Assembly: GCA_934636905.1 (NCBI GenBank)
Contig: CAKUBJ010000002.1
Span: forward strand, 17,340-81,339
Length of the DNA: 64,000 bases
From: an uncultured Dysosmobacter sp.
GTDB taxonomy: Bacteria > Bacillota > Clostridia > Oscillospirales > Oscillospiraceae
Direction of reading: 5' to 3'
Shown piece after piece: positions 44,433 through 52,238 of this stretch (its first letter is position 1; every line of letters begins with the position of its first letter). Made by a program: the position numbers and the translations under genes. The notes beneath the pieces were generated by a model. The model worked only from the letters and a program-made list of their open reading frames with translations. It made no database searches and was not told where the DNA came from.

Positions 44433-44454
44433 AATTCATTCAGGAGGAAAATTT

Positions 44455-44664
44455 ATGGAAATCAAAACTCGTATCCCGGGAACCATCATCGCTGTCAATG
44501 TAAAGGTTGGAGATGAAGTAAAAACGCGCGGCATTCTCGGCACTCTGGAAGCCATGAAAATGGAACAGCCCATTGCCTGCCCTCTGGACGGCACTGTAAA
44601 AGCAGTCAATATTGCAGTCGGCGATAAGGTAAAGACGGGATCCGTCATGTTTATCGTGGAATGA
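44455..44664 (+). CDS. mmdC: biotin carrier (gamma) subunit, minimal form
   Basis: A 69-residue biotinyl domain with the biotinylated Lys in EAMKMEQ (Lys37). Classical decarboxylase gamma subunits add an N-terminal or central Pro/Ala linker and reach 120-170 residues; here only the folded domain remains, like the domain alone of the short transcarboxylase carriers. GGAGGAAAA precedes the ATG. Confidence 0.93.
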   Translation: MEIKTRIPGTIIAVNVKVGDEVKTRGILGTLEAMKMEQPIACPLDGTVKAVNIAVGDKVKTGSVMFIVE

Positions 44665-44673
44665 GGCAGCCCC

Positions 44674-46152
44674 ATGGCATTGATGACACCCCAGGAGTAC
44701 ATTGAATCCCTGCGGAAGCTGAACACCCGCGTGTATATGTTCGGCGAGAAGATCGAGAACTGGGTGGATCACCCCATGATCCGCCCCTCCATCAACTGCG
44801 TGGCCATGACCTATGCCCTGGCGCAGGATCCCCAGTACGCCGACCTGATGACCGTGAAGTCCAGCCTCACCGGCCATACCATCAACCGCTTCACCCACCT
44901 GCATCAGTCCACCGAGGATCTGATGAACAAGGTGAAGATGCAGCGCCTGCTGGGTCAGAAGACCGCCAGCTGCTTCCAGCGCTGCGTGGGCATGGACGCC
45001 TTCAACTCCGTGTTCTCCACCACCTATGAGATCGACGAGAAGTACGGCACCCACTATCACGAGAACTTCAAGAAGTTCCTGACCTATGTGCAGGACAATG
45101 ACCTCACCGTGGACGGCGCCATGACCGACCCCAAGGGCGACCGTTCCAAGTCCCCCAGCCAGCAGGCGGATCCCGACATGTACGTCCATGTGGTGGAGCG
45201 CCGTCCCGACGGCATCGTGGTCTGCGGCGCCAAGTGCCACCAGACCGGCTCCATCAACTCCCACTGGCACATCTTCATGCCCACCATCTCCATGGGTGAG
45301 GCCGATAAGGATTGGGCTGTCAGCTTTGCCTGCCCCACCGACGCCGAGGGTATGTACATGATCTACGGCCGTCAGTCCTGCGACACCCGGAAGATGGAGG
45401 AGGACGCCTCCATCGACGTGGGCAACGCCAAGTTTGGCGGTCAGGAAGCGCTGGTAGTGCTGGATCACGTGTTCATCCCCAACGAGTACATCTTCCTCAA
45501 CGGCGAGTATGAGTTTGCCGGTATGATCGTGGAGCGCTTTGCCGGCTATCACCGCCAGTCCTACGGCGGGTGCAAGGTAGGCGTGGGCGACACCCTGATC
45601 GGCGCCGCCGCTCTGGCCGCCGAGTACAACGGTGTGGAGAAGGCCAGCGCCGTGAAGGATAAGCTCATTGAGATGACCCACCTGAACGAAACCCTGTTCT
45701 GCTGCGGCATCGCCTGCTCTGCACAGGGCTTCAAGACCAAGGCGGGCAACTACCAGATCGACCTGCTGCTGGCCAACGTCTGCAAGCAGAACGTGACCCG
45801 CTTCCCCTACGAGATCGTGCGCCTTGCCGAGGACATTGCCGGCGGCCTTGTGGTCACCATGCCCTCTCAGGTGGACTTCCACAGCGAGACGGTGGTGGGC
45901 CGGAACGGCGAAACCATCGGCCAGATCTGCAACAAGTTCTTCGCCGCCCGGGAGGGTGTTTCCACCGAGAACCGCCAGCGGATCATGCGCTTCATCGAAA
46001 ACCTGTGCCTGGGCGCAGCCGCTGTTGGCTACCGCACCGAGTCCATGCACGGCGCCGGTTCTCCCCAGGCCCAGCGCATCATGATCGCCCGTCAGGGCAA
46101 TATCCAGGGCAAGAAGCAGCTTGCCAAGGAAATCGCCGGCATCAAGGACTGA
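44674..46152 (+). CDS. abfD: 4-hydroxybutyryl-CoA dehydratase/vinylacetyl-CoA isomerase
   Basis: A 492-residue flavin and [4Fe-4S] radical enzyme converting 4-hydroxybutyryl-CoA to crotonyl-CoA. It can also isomerise vinylacetyl-CoA to crotonyl-CoA. From memory of the Clostridium aminobutyricum enzyme, cluster ligands Cys99, Cys103, His292 and Cys299 correspond here to Cys100, Cys104, His293 and Cys300 (ASCFQRCVGMD and AGYHRQSYGGCKVG). Long stretches look nearly unchanged. It follows the biotin carrier by 9 nt, so it is in the same operon. Codon use is very biased to C-ending codons, suggesting high expression. No 4-hydroxybutyrate dehydrogenase is in the window. Confidence 0.95.
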   Translation: MALMTPQEYIESLRKLNTRVYMFGEKIENWVDHPMIRPSINCVAMTYALAQDPQYADLMTVKSSLTGHTINRFTHLHQSTEDLMNKVKMQRLLGQKTASCFQRCVGMDAFNSVFSTTYEIDEKYGTHYHENFKKFLTYVQDNDLTVDGAMTDPKGDRSKSPSQQADPDMYVHVVERRPDGIVVCGAKCHQTGSINSHWHIFMPTISMGEADKDWAVSFACPTDAEGMYMIYGRQSCDTRKMEEDASIDVGNAKFGGQEALVVLDHVFIPNEYIFLNGEYEFAGMIVERFAGYHRQSYGGCKVGVGDTLIGAAALAAEYNGVEKASAVKDKLIEMTHLNETLFCCGIACSAQGFKTKAGNYQIDLLLANVCKQNVTRFPYEIVRLAEDIAGGLVVTMPSQVDFHSETVVGRNGETIGQICNKFFAAREGVSTENRQRIMRFIENLCLGAAAVGYRTESMHGAGSPQAQRIMIARQGNIQGKKQLAKEIAGIKD

Positions 46153-46185
46153 GAGGGCGGATTCTCCTGCTACACATTGTCAAAA

Positions 46186-46220
46186 CCCTGCGCCTGCATT
46201 TGCAGGCGCAGGGTTTTCTC
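46186..46220 (+). terminator. terminator of the decarboxylase-abfD operon
   Basis: CCCTGCGCCTGC and GCAGGCGCAGGG form a 12-bp stem followed by TTTTCTC. Confidence 0.9.
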
Positions 46221-46267
46221 ATGGCCGGAACTTTTTCGCCAACTGGCTGCCGTCTTTTTGCACTTCT

Positions 46268-46306
46268 GCAAAAACAGAGGGTTCCGGCTTGGCCGGAACC
46301 CTCTGT
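46268..46306 (-). terminator. terminator of metNIQ
   Basis: ACAGAGGGTTCCGGC and GCCGGAACCCTCTGT form a 15-bp stem; TTTTTGC follows on the minus strand. Confidence 0.9.
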
Positions 46307-46334
46307 TTATTCGTTATTTGTGACGGAATGTGCC

Positions 46335-47198
46335 TCAGTCAACGGCAACCACGGCGCCGCCGTAGTTCTCGGTGATGAAGTTCTTCACGGCGTCGGAGTG
46401 CAGAGCCTCAGCCAGCGCCTGAATGGCCTCGTTGTTCTCGTTGCCTTCCTTGCAGACCAGAACGTTCACATAGGGAGAGTCGGAGGCCTCCAGAGCCAGC
46501 GCGTCCTCAACGGGGTTGAAGCCTGCGCCCATGGCGTAGTTGGAGTTGATGACGGCAATGTCCACCTCGGACACGATGCTGGGAACGGTGGCGGCTTCCA
46601 CCTCGGTGAAGGTCAGGTTCTTGGGGTTCTCCACGATGTCGTTGGGTGTGGAGGAGAGGTTGGAGTCGTCAGCCAGCTTGATGAGTCCCTGCTTCTCCAG
46701 CAGCAGCAGGGCACGGCCCTCGTTGGTAGCATCGTTGGGGACGGCCACGGTGGCGCCGTCAGGCAGGTCTTCCAGAGAGGCGGACTTGCCGGCGTAGATG
46801 CCCATGGGTTCAATGTGGACGCCGGTGACGCTCACCAGATGGGTGCCGCGGGTGGCGTTGAAGTCATCCAGATAGGGGATGTGCTGGAAGTAGTTGGCAT
46901 CCTCCTCGCCGTCCTCCACGGCGGTGTTGGGCACCACATAGTCGCTGTACTCATGGATCTGCAGGTCAATGCCCTGCTCCGCCAGAATGGGTACGCACTG
47001 CTGGAGAATCTCGGCGTGAGGCGTGGGAGAGGCGGCGACGTTCAGGGTAACGGTTTCCTGCGTATCGGCGGGCTGCTCGGTCTGCGCATCATTGGTATCG
47101 TCAGTCTTGGCAGAATCGTCGGTCTTGCTGCCGCCGCAGGCGGTCAGAGCCAGAGCCAGGGACAGAGCCAGCAGAGTGGCCAGAATCTTGTTCTTCAT
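46335..47198 (-). CDS. metQ: methionine-binding lipoprotein MetQ (NlpA family)
   Basis: A 287-residue protein with lipobox LTAC (Cys near 20) and an acidic Asp/Thr-rich linker before the NlpA domain. The domain starts at VTLNVAASPTPHAEILQ and shows the YVVPNTAVEDGEEDANYFQHIPYL ligand region, typical of MetQ. It captures D/L-methionine or its oxide outside the membrane for MetNI. ATG 47198 follows GGAGG. The order on the minus strand is metN-metI-metQ. Confidence 0.95.
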   Translation of the reverse strand: MKNKILATLLALSLALALTACGGSKTDDSAKTDDTNDAQTEQPADTQETVTLNVAASPTPHAEILQQCVPILAEQGIDLQIHEYSDYVVPNTAVEDGEEDANYFQHIPYLDDFNATRGTHLVSVTGVHIEPMGIYAGKSASLEDLPDGATVAVPNDATNEGRALLLLEKQGLIKLADDSNLSSTPNDIVENPKNLTFTEVEAATVPSIVSEVDIAVINSNYAMGAGFNPVEDALALEASDSPYVNVLVCKEGNENNEAIQALAEALHSDAVKNFITENYGGAVVAVD

Positions 47199-47351
47199 GT
47201 TCTTTTCCTCCAATTGAAATCATGTCAAAATGTTATATCTTTCAAACGCTTGCCGCGTGTACCCTTGTGCACAGAGGATCAGGGACAGGCGATGAAAACA
47301 GGTAACCGGGATGTGCTGCGCCGGACGAACCGGCAGGTCAAAGGCTTCCGC

Positions 47352-48044
47352 TCACTTTGCGCTGGTGTCCAGCCGCTTGTCGATCTTCTTGGACAGCCAG
47401 TTGAACAGGGACTGCACCACCTGCACCATGACCACCAGAATCACCACCGTGACCCACATCACCGAGGTGATGAACCGCTGGTGGCCGTACCGCACGGCGA
47501 TGTCGCCCAAACCGCCGGCGCCTACGGTACCGGCAATGGCGGTGTAGCCCAGAATGGTGACGATGGAAATGGCGCCGCCCAGCACCAGAGAGGGCTTGGC
47601 TTCCGGCAGGTAGACCTTCCAGATAATCTGGAGGGTGGATGCGCCCATGGACTGGGCGGCTTCCACCACGCCGGCGTCCACTTCCGCAAGGGAAGTTTCC
47701 ACCATGCGGGCAATGAAGGGTGCCGCGGAAACCACCAGCGGGACGATGGCGCCCTTGACGCCGATTTTGGTTCCCACCACCAGCTTGGTGAAGGGCATGA
47801 TGGCCACCATCAGGATGATGAAGGGAATGGAGCGGCCGACGTTGACAATCCAGCCCAGAATCCGATTGACTGTCTTATTGGGACGGATGCCGTGGGGGCC
47901 GGTAATGGTAAGCGCCACCCCCAGAGGCAGGCCCAGCACATAGGCGAACAGTGTGGAAATCACCACCATCAGCACCGTGTCCCGGGTGCCGGTCAGCAGG
48001 ATTCCGCCGTATTTGGCAAAGAACGCGGAAATGACCTCAAGCAT
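47352..48044 (-). CDS. metI: methionine ABC transporter permease MetI
   Basis: A 230-residue permease with five helices. The EAA-like loop GVVEAAQSMGASTLQIIWKVYLPEA and the NVGRSIPFIILMVAIMPFTK signature are those of MetI. It overlaps the end of metN by 8 nt and has AGGAGG upstream. Confidence 0.95.
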   Translation of the reverse strand: MLEVISAFFAKYGGILLTGTRDTVLMVVISTLFAYVLGLPLGVALTITGPHGIRPNKTVNRILGWIVNVGRSIPFIILMVAIMPFTKLVVGTKIGVKGAIVPLVVSAAPFIARMVETSLAEVDAGVVEAAQSMGASTLQIIWKVYLPEAKPSLVLGGAISIVTILGYTAIAGTVGAGGLGDIAVRYGHQRFITSVMWVTVVILVVMVQVVQSLFNWLSKKIDKRLDTSAK

Positions 48045-49041
48045 GGTACTCAACCTCCTCTGCGGTGACGTTGTGCTGGGCACGGATGTAACTCAGGGCT
48101 TTGGCGGCGTCGTTGGGGTCATCCGGCAGACCCAGAAGCATGGTGCCGAAGGCTTTGCCGTCAATGGTGCGGGTGTCGGCGCCCAGAATGGTGACCTTGA
48201 CGCCGCAGTCAATGGCAAGGGAGGCAATCAGCGGCTCATACACCGTGCCCCCGTTGAAGGAAACGCGAACTGCCCGGGTGCCGGAGGGATACTGCTTCAC
48301 GCTGACGCCGCCGGGATAGACCAGCCGGCGGGCCGCGTCCGTGGCCGGGTGGGCGAAGATGTCCTCCACGCTGCCCTCCTCCGCCACCCTGCCGCCGTCC
48401 AGAATGGCGACCCGGGTGCAGATTTCTTCAATGACGCTCATCTGGTGGGTGATAATCACCACCGTGACCCCCAGCTTCTGGTTCAGTTCCTTCAGAAGGG
48501 AGAGGATGGAATTGGTGGTGGTGGGATCCAGTGCGGAGGTGGCCTCGTCACAGAGAAGCACCTTCGGGTCGGTGGCCAGCGCCCGGGCAATGGCCACCCG
48601 CTGCTTCTGGCCGCCGGAAAGCTGGGCGGGATAGGCGTTGGCCTTTTCCTTCAGCCCCACCAGATCCAGCAGTTCCAGCGCCCGCTGTTCCGCTTTGGCC
48701 CGGGGCACGCCGGACAGTTCCATGGGGAAGCACACGTTCTTCAGGCAGGTTCGCTGCATCAGCAGGTTGAAACTCTGAAAAATCATGCTGATCTTTTTCC
48801 GGGCCTGCCGCAGTTCCTTTTCGGAGAGGGCGGTCAGTTCCTGACCGTCCACGGTGACGGTGCCGCTGGTGGGACGCTCCAGCAGGTTGATGCAGCGCAC
48901 CAGCGTGGACTTGCCGGCGCCGGAGAAACCGATGATGCCGAAGATTTCGCCCTGTTTGATGTGGAGGGAAACGTCCTGCACGGCGTGGACGCCGTTCTCA
49001 TCTCCGCCGAAGGTCTTACTGATATGCTCCAGTTGAATCAT
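48037..49041 (-). CDS. metN: methionine ABC transporter ATP-binding protein MetN
   Basis: A 334-residue ATPase. Walker A GFSGAGKST near 38, signature LSGGQKQR near 143 and Walker B VLLCDEATSALD. A C-terminal NIL domain (about 265-334) in known MetN binds methionine inside the cell and shuts transport off (trans-inhibition). ATG 49041 follows AAGGA. It is preceded by a leader with a methionine-rich ORF and a terminator hairpin instead of an S-box or T-box. Confidence 0.95.
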   Translation of the reverse strand: MIQLEHISKTFGGDENGVHAVQDVSLHIKQGEIFGIIGFSGAGKSTLVRCINLLERPTSGTVTVDGQELTALSEKELRQARKKISMIFQSFNLLMQRTCLKNVCFPMELSGVPRAKAEQRALELLDLVGLKEKANAYPAQLSGGQKQRVAIARALATDPKVLLCDEATSALDPTTTNSILSLLKELNQKLGVTVVIITHQMSVIEEICTRVAILDGGRVAEEGSVEDIFAHPATDAARRLVYPGGVSVKQYPSGTRAVRVSFNGGTVYEPLIASLAIDCGVKVTILGADTRTIDGKAFGTMLLGLPDDPNDAAKALSYIRAQHNVTAEEVEYHA

Positions 49042-49103
49042 GGGAAGTCCTTCTTTCCTGAGTTTCTTATCCGCTTTCCGCCAGCGGCGTTCCGAAAACG
49101 AAC

Positions 49104-49137
49104 GAGGAGCGGAAAGCGTCGCCGCTTTCCGCTCCTC
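49104..49137 (-). terminator. attenuator hairpin in the metN leader
   Basis: GAGGAGCGGAAAGCG and CGCTTTCCGCTCCTC form a perfect 15-bp stem with a 4-nt loop; GTTCGTTTTC follows on the minus strand. It lies between the leader ORF and metN. A smaller hairpin, GGTACA/TGTACC at 49138-49157, lies directly before it. Confidence 0.75.
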
Positions 49138-49157
49138 GGTACAGTTTCCGATGTACC

Positions 49158-49262
49158 TTACTTCCCGGAGAGGTTTTTCGCGGAGGCGCGCTGAAGCTTG
49201 GGCATGGTCATCATTCCCATGTCCATCATGCACATCATCATACCAAAACGATTCACGATCAT
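49158..49262 (-). CDS. methionine-rich leader peptide of metNIQ
   Basis: A 34-codon ORF with AAGGAG 9 nt before its ATG, which no ordinary gene list would show. Ten residues are Met: positions 1, 8, 9, 10, 12, 13, 15, 17, 18 and 20 (GMMMCMMDMGMMTMP). Its stop is followed by a small hairpin and then a 15-bp terminator, then metN. This is the layout of trp- and his-type attenuation, where ribosome stalling at codons for the scarce amino acid prevents the terminator from folding. The product of the operon imports methionine. A metal-binding Met-rich peptide is the alternative. Confidence 0.7.
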   Translation of the reverse strand: MIVNRFGMMMCMMDMGMMTMPKLQRASAKNLSGK

Positions 49263-49277
49263 GGCGCGCTGCTCCTT

Positions 49278-49316
49278 CCTGTCCCCGGAAGCCCGGTTCC
49301 TTTTGATGGGGACAGG
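49278..49316. promoter_or_regulatory. 9-bp inverted repeat over the metN promoter
   Basis: CCTGTCCCC at 49278-49286 and GGGGACAGG at 49308-49316. The right arm overlaps the -10 box, so this could be an operator; the arms are 21 nt apart. Confidence 0.4.
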
Positions 49317-49342
49317 TTAGCACCAAACGGCCGCCGTGTCAA
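49314..49342 (-). promoter_or_regulatory. promoter of the met leader and metNIQ
   Basis: On the minus strand: TTGACA (49337-49342), a 17-nt spacer and TAACCT (49314-49319). It would start the transcript about 45 nt before the leader ATG. Confidence 0.6.
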
Positions 49343-49369
49343 TGCCTGAAATTTAATTTTGGAAAAATG

Positions 49370-49401
49370 CAAAAAAGAATCGGGCCTGCTGAGGCCCGAT
49401 T
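49370..49401 (-). terminator. terminator of the DUF2156-GNAT gene
   Basis: AATCGGGCC and GGCCCGATT form a 9-bp stem; CTTTTTT follows on the minus strand. Confidence 0.85.
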
Positions 49402-49509
49402 TGTTGATATATCCGTCAGAAAGCACGGTATGGCAGGCTTTTCCCGGGGAATCTGCTCCAAAATCCCCGTACTGCCCGCCGGCTCCGGCAGGCGGTGCGG
49501 GGAAATGGG

Positions 49510-50916
49510 TCACACCAGCTTTTCAAAATAGAAGAAGGTTTCGTCCTCCCCGCTGCGGCGCATACAGGCGGAGAGCATCTTGTAGGAGGCTTCGTTTTCC
49601 CGGTAGCACTTGGCAAGCACCCGGCTGAGGTTCACCTGATAAAGCCCCCACTCCGCCGCCGCCCGGAAGGCCTCCGTGCCGTAGCCGTTGCCGGCATACG
49701 CCCTGTCAATGCGGCAGCCCAGTTCCGCGCCGCCCCGGTAATCGAAATTGTACAGCACGGCCTCTCCGATAAGCTCCCCGTCCAGCCGGACGGCAAAGTT
49801 CACCGCCAAACGGTTTTCAAAGTCCCGCCGGGCTACGTCGTAAAAACTCCGCTCCGTCATGGGGGCGTCCAGTCCGCCTACGTCGTCATAGCCCCACCAG
49901 CGGTTCCGGTCACCATCCAGCACCAGGGCATTGTAGGCGGGAATGTCCGCCTCGGTAAGGGCGGAGAGGGTCAGCCGCTCCGTTTTCAGCGTGGGGATTT
50001 CCTCCACATGGCGCAGCAGTTCGTTCTGAGGCCGGAAGTGATATTTCGGCGCCAGTCTGGCAGGGCCGTACTGTAACTTGGAGGTGCGCAGTCCCCTGTC
50101 CCCGGCGTCGTCCTCCCGGTTCACCCAGACACAGCCGTCGCCGAAGGCCGTCACCTCCGCCTGCACCATGGCAGGGTAGACGCCGGTATAGGAATAGAGG
50201 GCTTTCTCAATGTGGATAATCAGCGTGTCCCCGCATTTTTCGCACAGGGACAGGGCAATCAGCCGTTCCCCGTCAAACATTCCGCCCCGGAGGAGCCACG
50301 GCCTGTCTGGCATGGCCATCATCTTTTTGGACAGCGCCAGTTCCGCCAGTGCCTTGCTGCCGCCGTCTTTGGGAAATTCCTTCTCGAAGTCCTCCCAGAA
50401 CCGCGCAATGGCCTCGGCGTCCCCTTTGGCACTGAGGGGGCGGAAGACCGCCTCCGGCCACTGGGCGCGGAATTTCTTGATGTGGTTCCGCTGGCCGGAA
50501 TACCGCCGGCCGGCAAACAGCTGGAGATCCTCCCGGTAATACAGATAGTCCCGCCATGTGCGGATGTTGCTCACCAGCACATAGGGGTACCGCGCCAGCA
50601 GCACCGGCGCCTTCTCCTCCGGAACAATGGAAATCTCCGGCTGGATGCCCTGCTCCATGCAGTAGGACTCAATGGCGGACAGCGCCGCCTCCTCGTCCCC
50701 CTCTGGCCCGGCCACCGGATAATCGAAGGACACCCGCCCCCCGCTTTCGCACCGGATGATCAGGCAGCCTGCCGCCTCTGCCCATGCGTAGTGCAGGGTC
50801 TTCCGCCACATGAGTTTCACTCCGGCGGAGTATTCGCACAGGGTGTAGGGACAGTGTTCGTAATAGCGCCGCAGGGTGGCCGCGTCCCGGGTCGTGATGT
50901 TCTTGAATGTCAGCAT
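49510..50916 (-). CDS. DUF2156 (LPG synthase-like) domain fused to a GNAT acetyltransferase
   Basis: A 468-residue two-domain protein. Residues about 1-300 match the DUF2156 / phosphatidylglycerol lysyltransferase C-terminal family, itself a double GNAT-like fold (FAGRRYSGQRNHIKKF near 135; VNREDDAGDRGLRTSKLQYGPARLAPKY near 270). Residues about 308-468 form a RimJ/RimL-type GNAT acetyltransferase (LKTERLTLSALTEADIPAYN start, YAGNGYGTEAFRAAAEWGL acetyl-CoA site). Either may transfer an acyl or aminoacyl group; substrates are unknown. Monocistronic. Confidence 0.8.
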   Translation of the reverse strand: MLTFKNITTRDAATLRRYYEHCPYTLCEYSAGVKLMWRKTLHYAWAEAAGCLIIRCESGGRVSFDYPVAGPEGDEEAALSAIESYCMEQGIQPEISIVPEEKAPVLLARYPYVLVSNIRTWRDYLYYREDLQLFAGRRYSGQRNHIKKFRAQWPEAVFRPLSAKGDAEAIARFWEDFEKEFPKDGGSKALAELALSKKMMAMPDRPWLLRGGMFDGERLIALSLCEKCGDTLIIHIEKALYSYTGVYPAMVQAEVTAFGDGCVWVNREDDAGDRGLRTSKLQYGPARLAPKYHFRPQNELLRHVEEIPTLKTERLTLSALTEADIPAYNALVLDGDRNRWWGYDDVGGLDAPMTERSFYDVARRDFENRLAVNFAVRLDGELIGEAVLYNFDYRGGAELGCRIDRAYAGNGYGTEAFRAAAEWGLYQVNLSRVLAKCYRENEASYKMLSACMRRSGEDETFFYFEKLV

Positions 50917-51028
50917 AATTCCTCGCTTGTATTGTCTGCCGTTGGCATATTTCTTTTATTATGCACCCGTATCCGGGGGCTTACGCAGTTGCTTTTGCCA
51001 CAGTTTTGACTTTTTCGGAAATTCCGCG

Positions 51029-51060
51029 TAAAAACGTCCCCCGGGGAAGCCGGGGGACGT
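51029..51060 (-). terminator. terminator of mreB
   Basis: ACGTCCCCCGG and CCGGGGGACGT form an 11-bp stem followed by TTTTAC on the minus strand. Confidence 0.85.
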
Positions 51061-51072
51061 GGAGGGTTTCCG

Positions 51073-52098
51073 TCAGGTCATCTGCTTGCGGCGGCTGAGG
51101 TTCATGGTGCCGTCCTGCATGGAGTTCAGGGAGTCCAGGCTCTTGCCGGTGCCCAGCACCACGCAGGAGATGGCATCCTCCGCCACGGTGGTGTGGATGC
51201 CGGTGCGGGCGGTGACCAGCTTGTCAAAGCCGTATACCAGACTGCCGCCGCCGGTCATGATGATGCCGTTGGTGGACACGTCCGCCACCAGTTCCGGGGG
51301 CGTCCGCTCCAGCACGGAGTGGATGGCCTCCATAATCCGCTCCACCGGCTCCTCAAAGGCGTCCATCATCTCCGTGGAACTGACGGTCACCACCTTGGGC
51401 AGTCCCGTCAGCAGGCAGCGGCCCTTGACGTCCATGGTTTCTTCCTCTTCCTTGGGGAAGACACAGCCAATCTGCTTTTTCATCTCCTCGGCGGTGCGCT
51501 CGCCCACCAGCAGGTTGTGCTTACGGCGCATATACTTCACCACCGCCTCGTTCAGCTGGTCGCCGGCAATCTTGATGGAGGCAGACTCCACCACACCGCT
51601 GAGGGAGATCACGGCGATATCCGCCGTGCCGCCGCCGATATCCACCACCATGTGGCCGTCAGGCTGGGTGATGTCGATGCCGGCGCCGATGGCGGCTGCC
51701 ACCGGCTCTTCAATGAGGTAGACCTTCCGGGCGCCGGCCTGAATGCCCGCGTCGATAACGGCACGCTCCTCCACCTCCGTAATGCCGGAGGGCACGCAGA
51801 TAATCACCCGGGGCTTGAAGAAGGAAAAGCCCGCCACCTTGTGGATAAACTCCTTCAGCATCCGCTCCGTCATGTCGTAGTCGGAGATGACGCCCTCCCG
51901 CAGGGGACGGATGGCAATGATGTTGCCGGGGGTGCGGCCCAGCATGGCCTGGGCGTCCGTGCCCACCTTCAGCAGCTTGCCGGTGGTTTTGTCCATAGCC
52001 ACCACGGAGGGCTCGTTGAGGACAACCCCCTTGCCCTTCACATATACCAGAACGGAAGCGGTACCCAAATCAATACCGATATCTTTTGCAATCGCCAT
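51073..52098 (-). CDS. mreB: rod-shape-determining actin homologue MreB/Mbl
   Basis: A 341-residue actin-fold ATPase that organises cell-wall synthesis along the cylinder. Phosphate-1 motif IGIDLGTASV near 8, phosphate-2 VVDIGGGTADIAVIS near 154, and adenosine motif GIIMTGGGSLVYG near 281. The ATG at 52098 after GAGGTG is used. No mreC or mreD follows, so this is a stand-alone paralogue (MreB, Mbl or MreBH cannot be separated by eye). Confidence 0.95.
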   Translation of the reverse strand: MAIAKDIGIDLGTASVLVYVKGKGVVLNEPSVVAMDKTTGKLLKVGTDAQAMLGRTPGNIIAIRPLREGVISDYDMTERMLKEFIHKVAGFSFFKPRVIICVPSGITEVEERAVIDAGIQAGARKVYLIEEPVAAAIGAGIDITQPDGHMVVDIGGGTADIAVISLSGVVESASIKIAGDQLNEAVVKYMRRKHNLLVGERTAEEMKKQIGCVFPKEEEETMDVKGRCLLTGLPKVVTVSSTEMMDAFEEPVERIMEAIHSVLERTPPELVADVSTNGIIMTGGGSLVYGFDKLVTARTGIHTTVAEDAISCVVLGTGKSLDSLNSMQDGTMNLSRRKQMT

Positions 52099-52164
52099 AG
52101 TTGACACCTCGTCATGTTTCTATATAGTATAGGCGGAACAGTCCGCTTACAATCATACATTTTC

Positions 52165-52193
52165 ATTATACTGACCCGCCGTTCCGATTGCAA
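52165..52193 (-). promoter_or_regulatory. promoter of mreB
   Basis: On the minus strand: TTGCAA (52188-52193), a 17-nt spacer and TATAAT (52165-52170). Confidence 0.75.
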
Positions 52194-52238
52194 GACGGTA
52201 TCTGTGAATTTTTTCCTCTTTCCCGGGGACGAATACGA

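Noticed and set aside
49042..49330. S-box (SAM-I) riboswitch or Met T-box before metN
   Set aside because: The conserved core blocks of either element are not visible; a leader ORF and simple hairpins are there instead.
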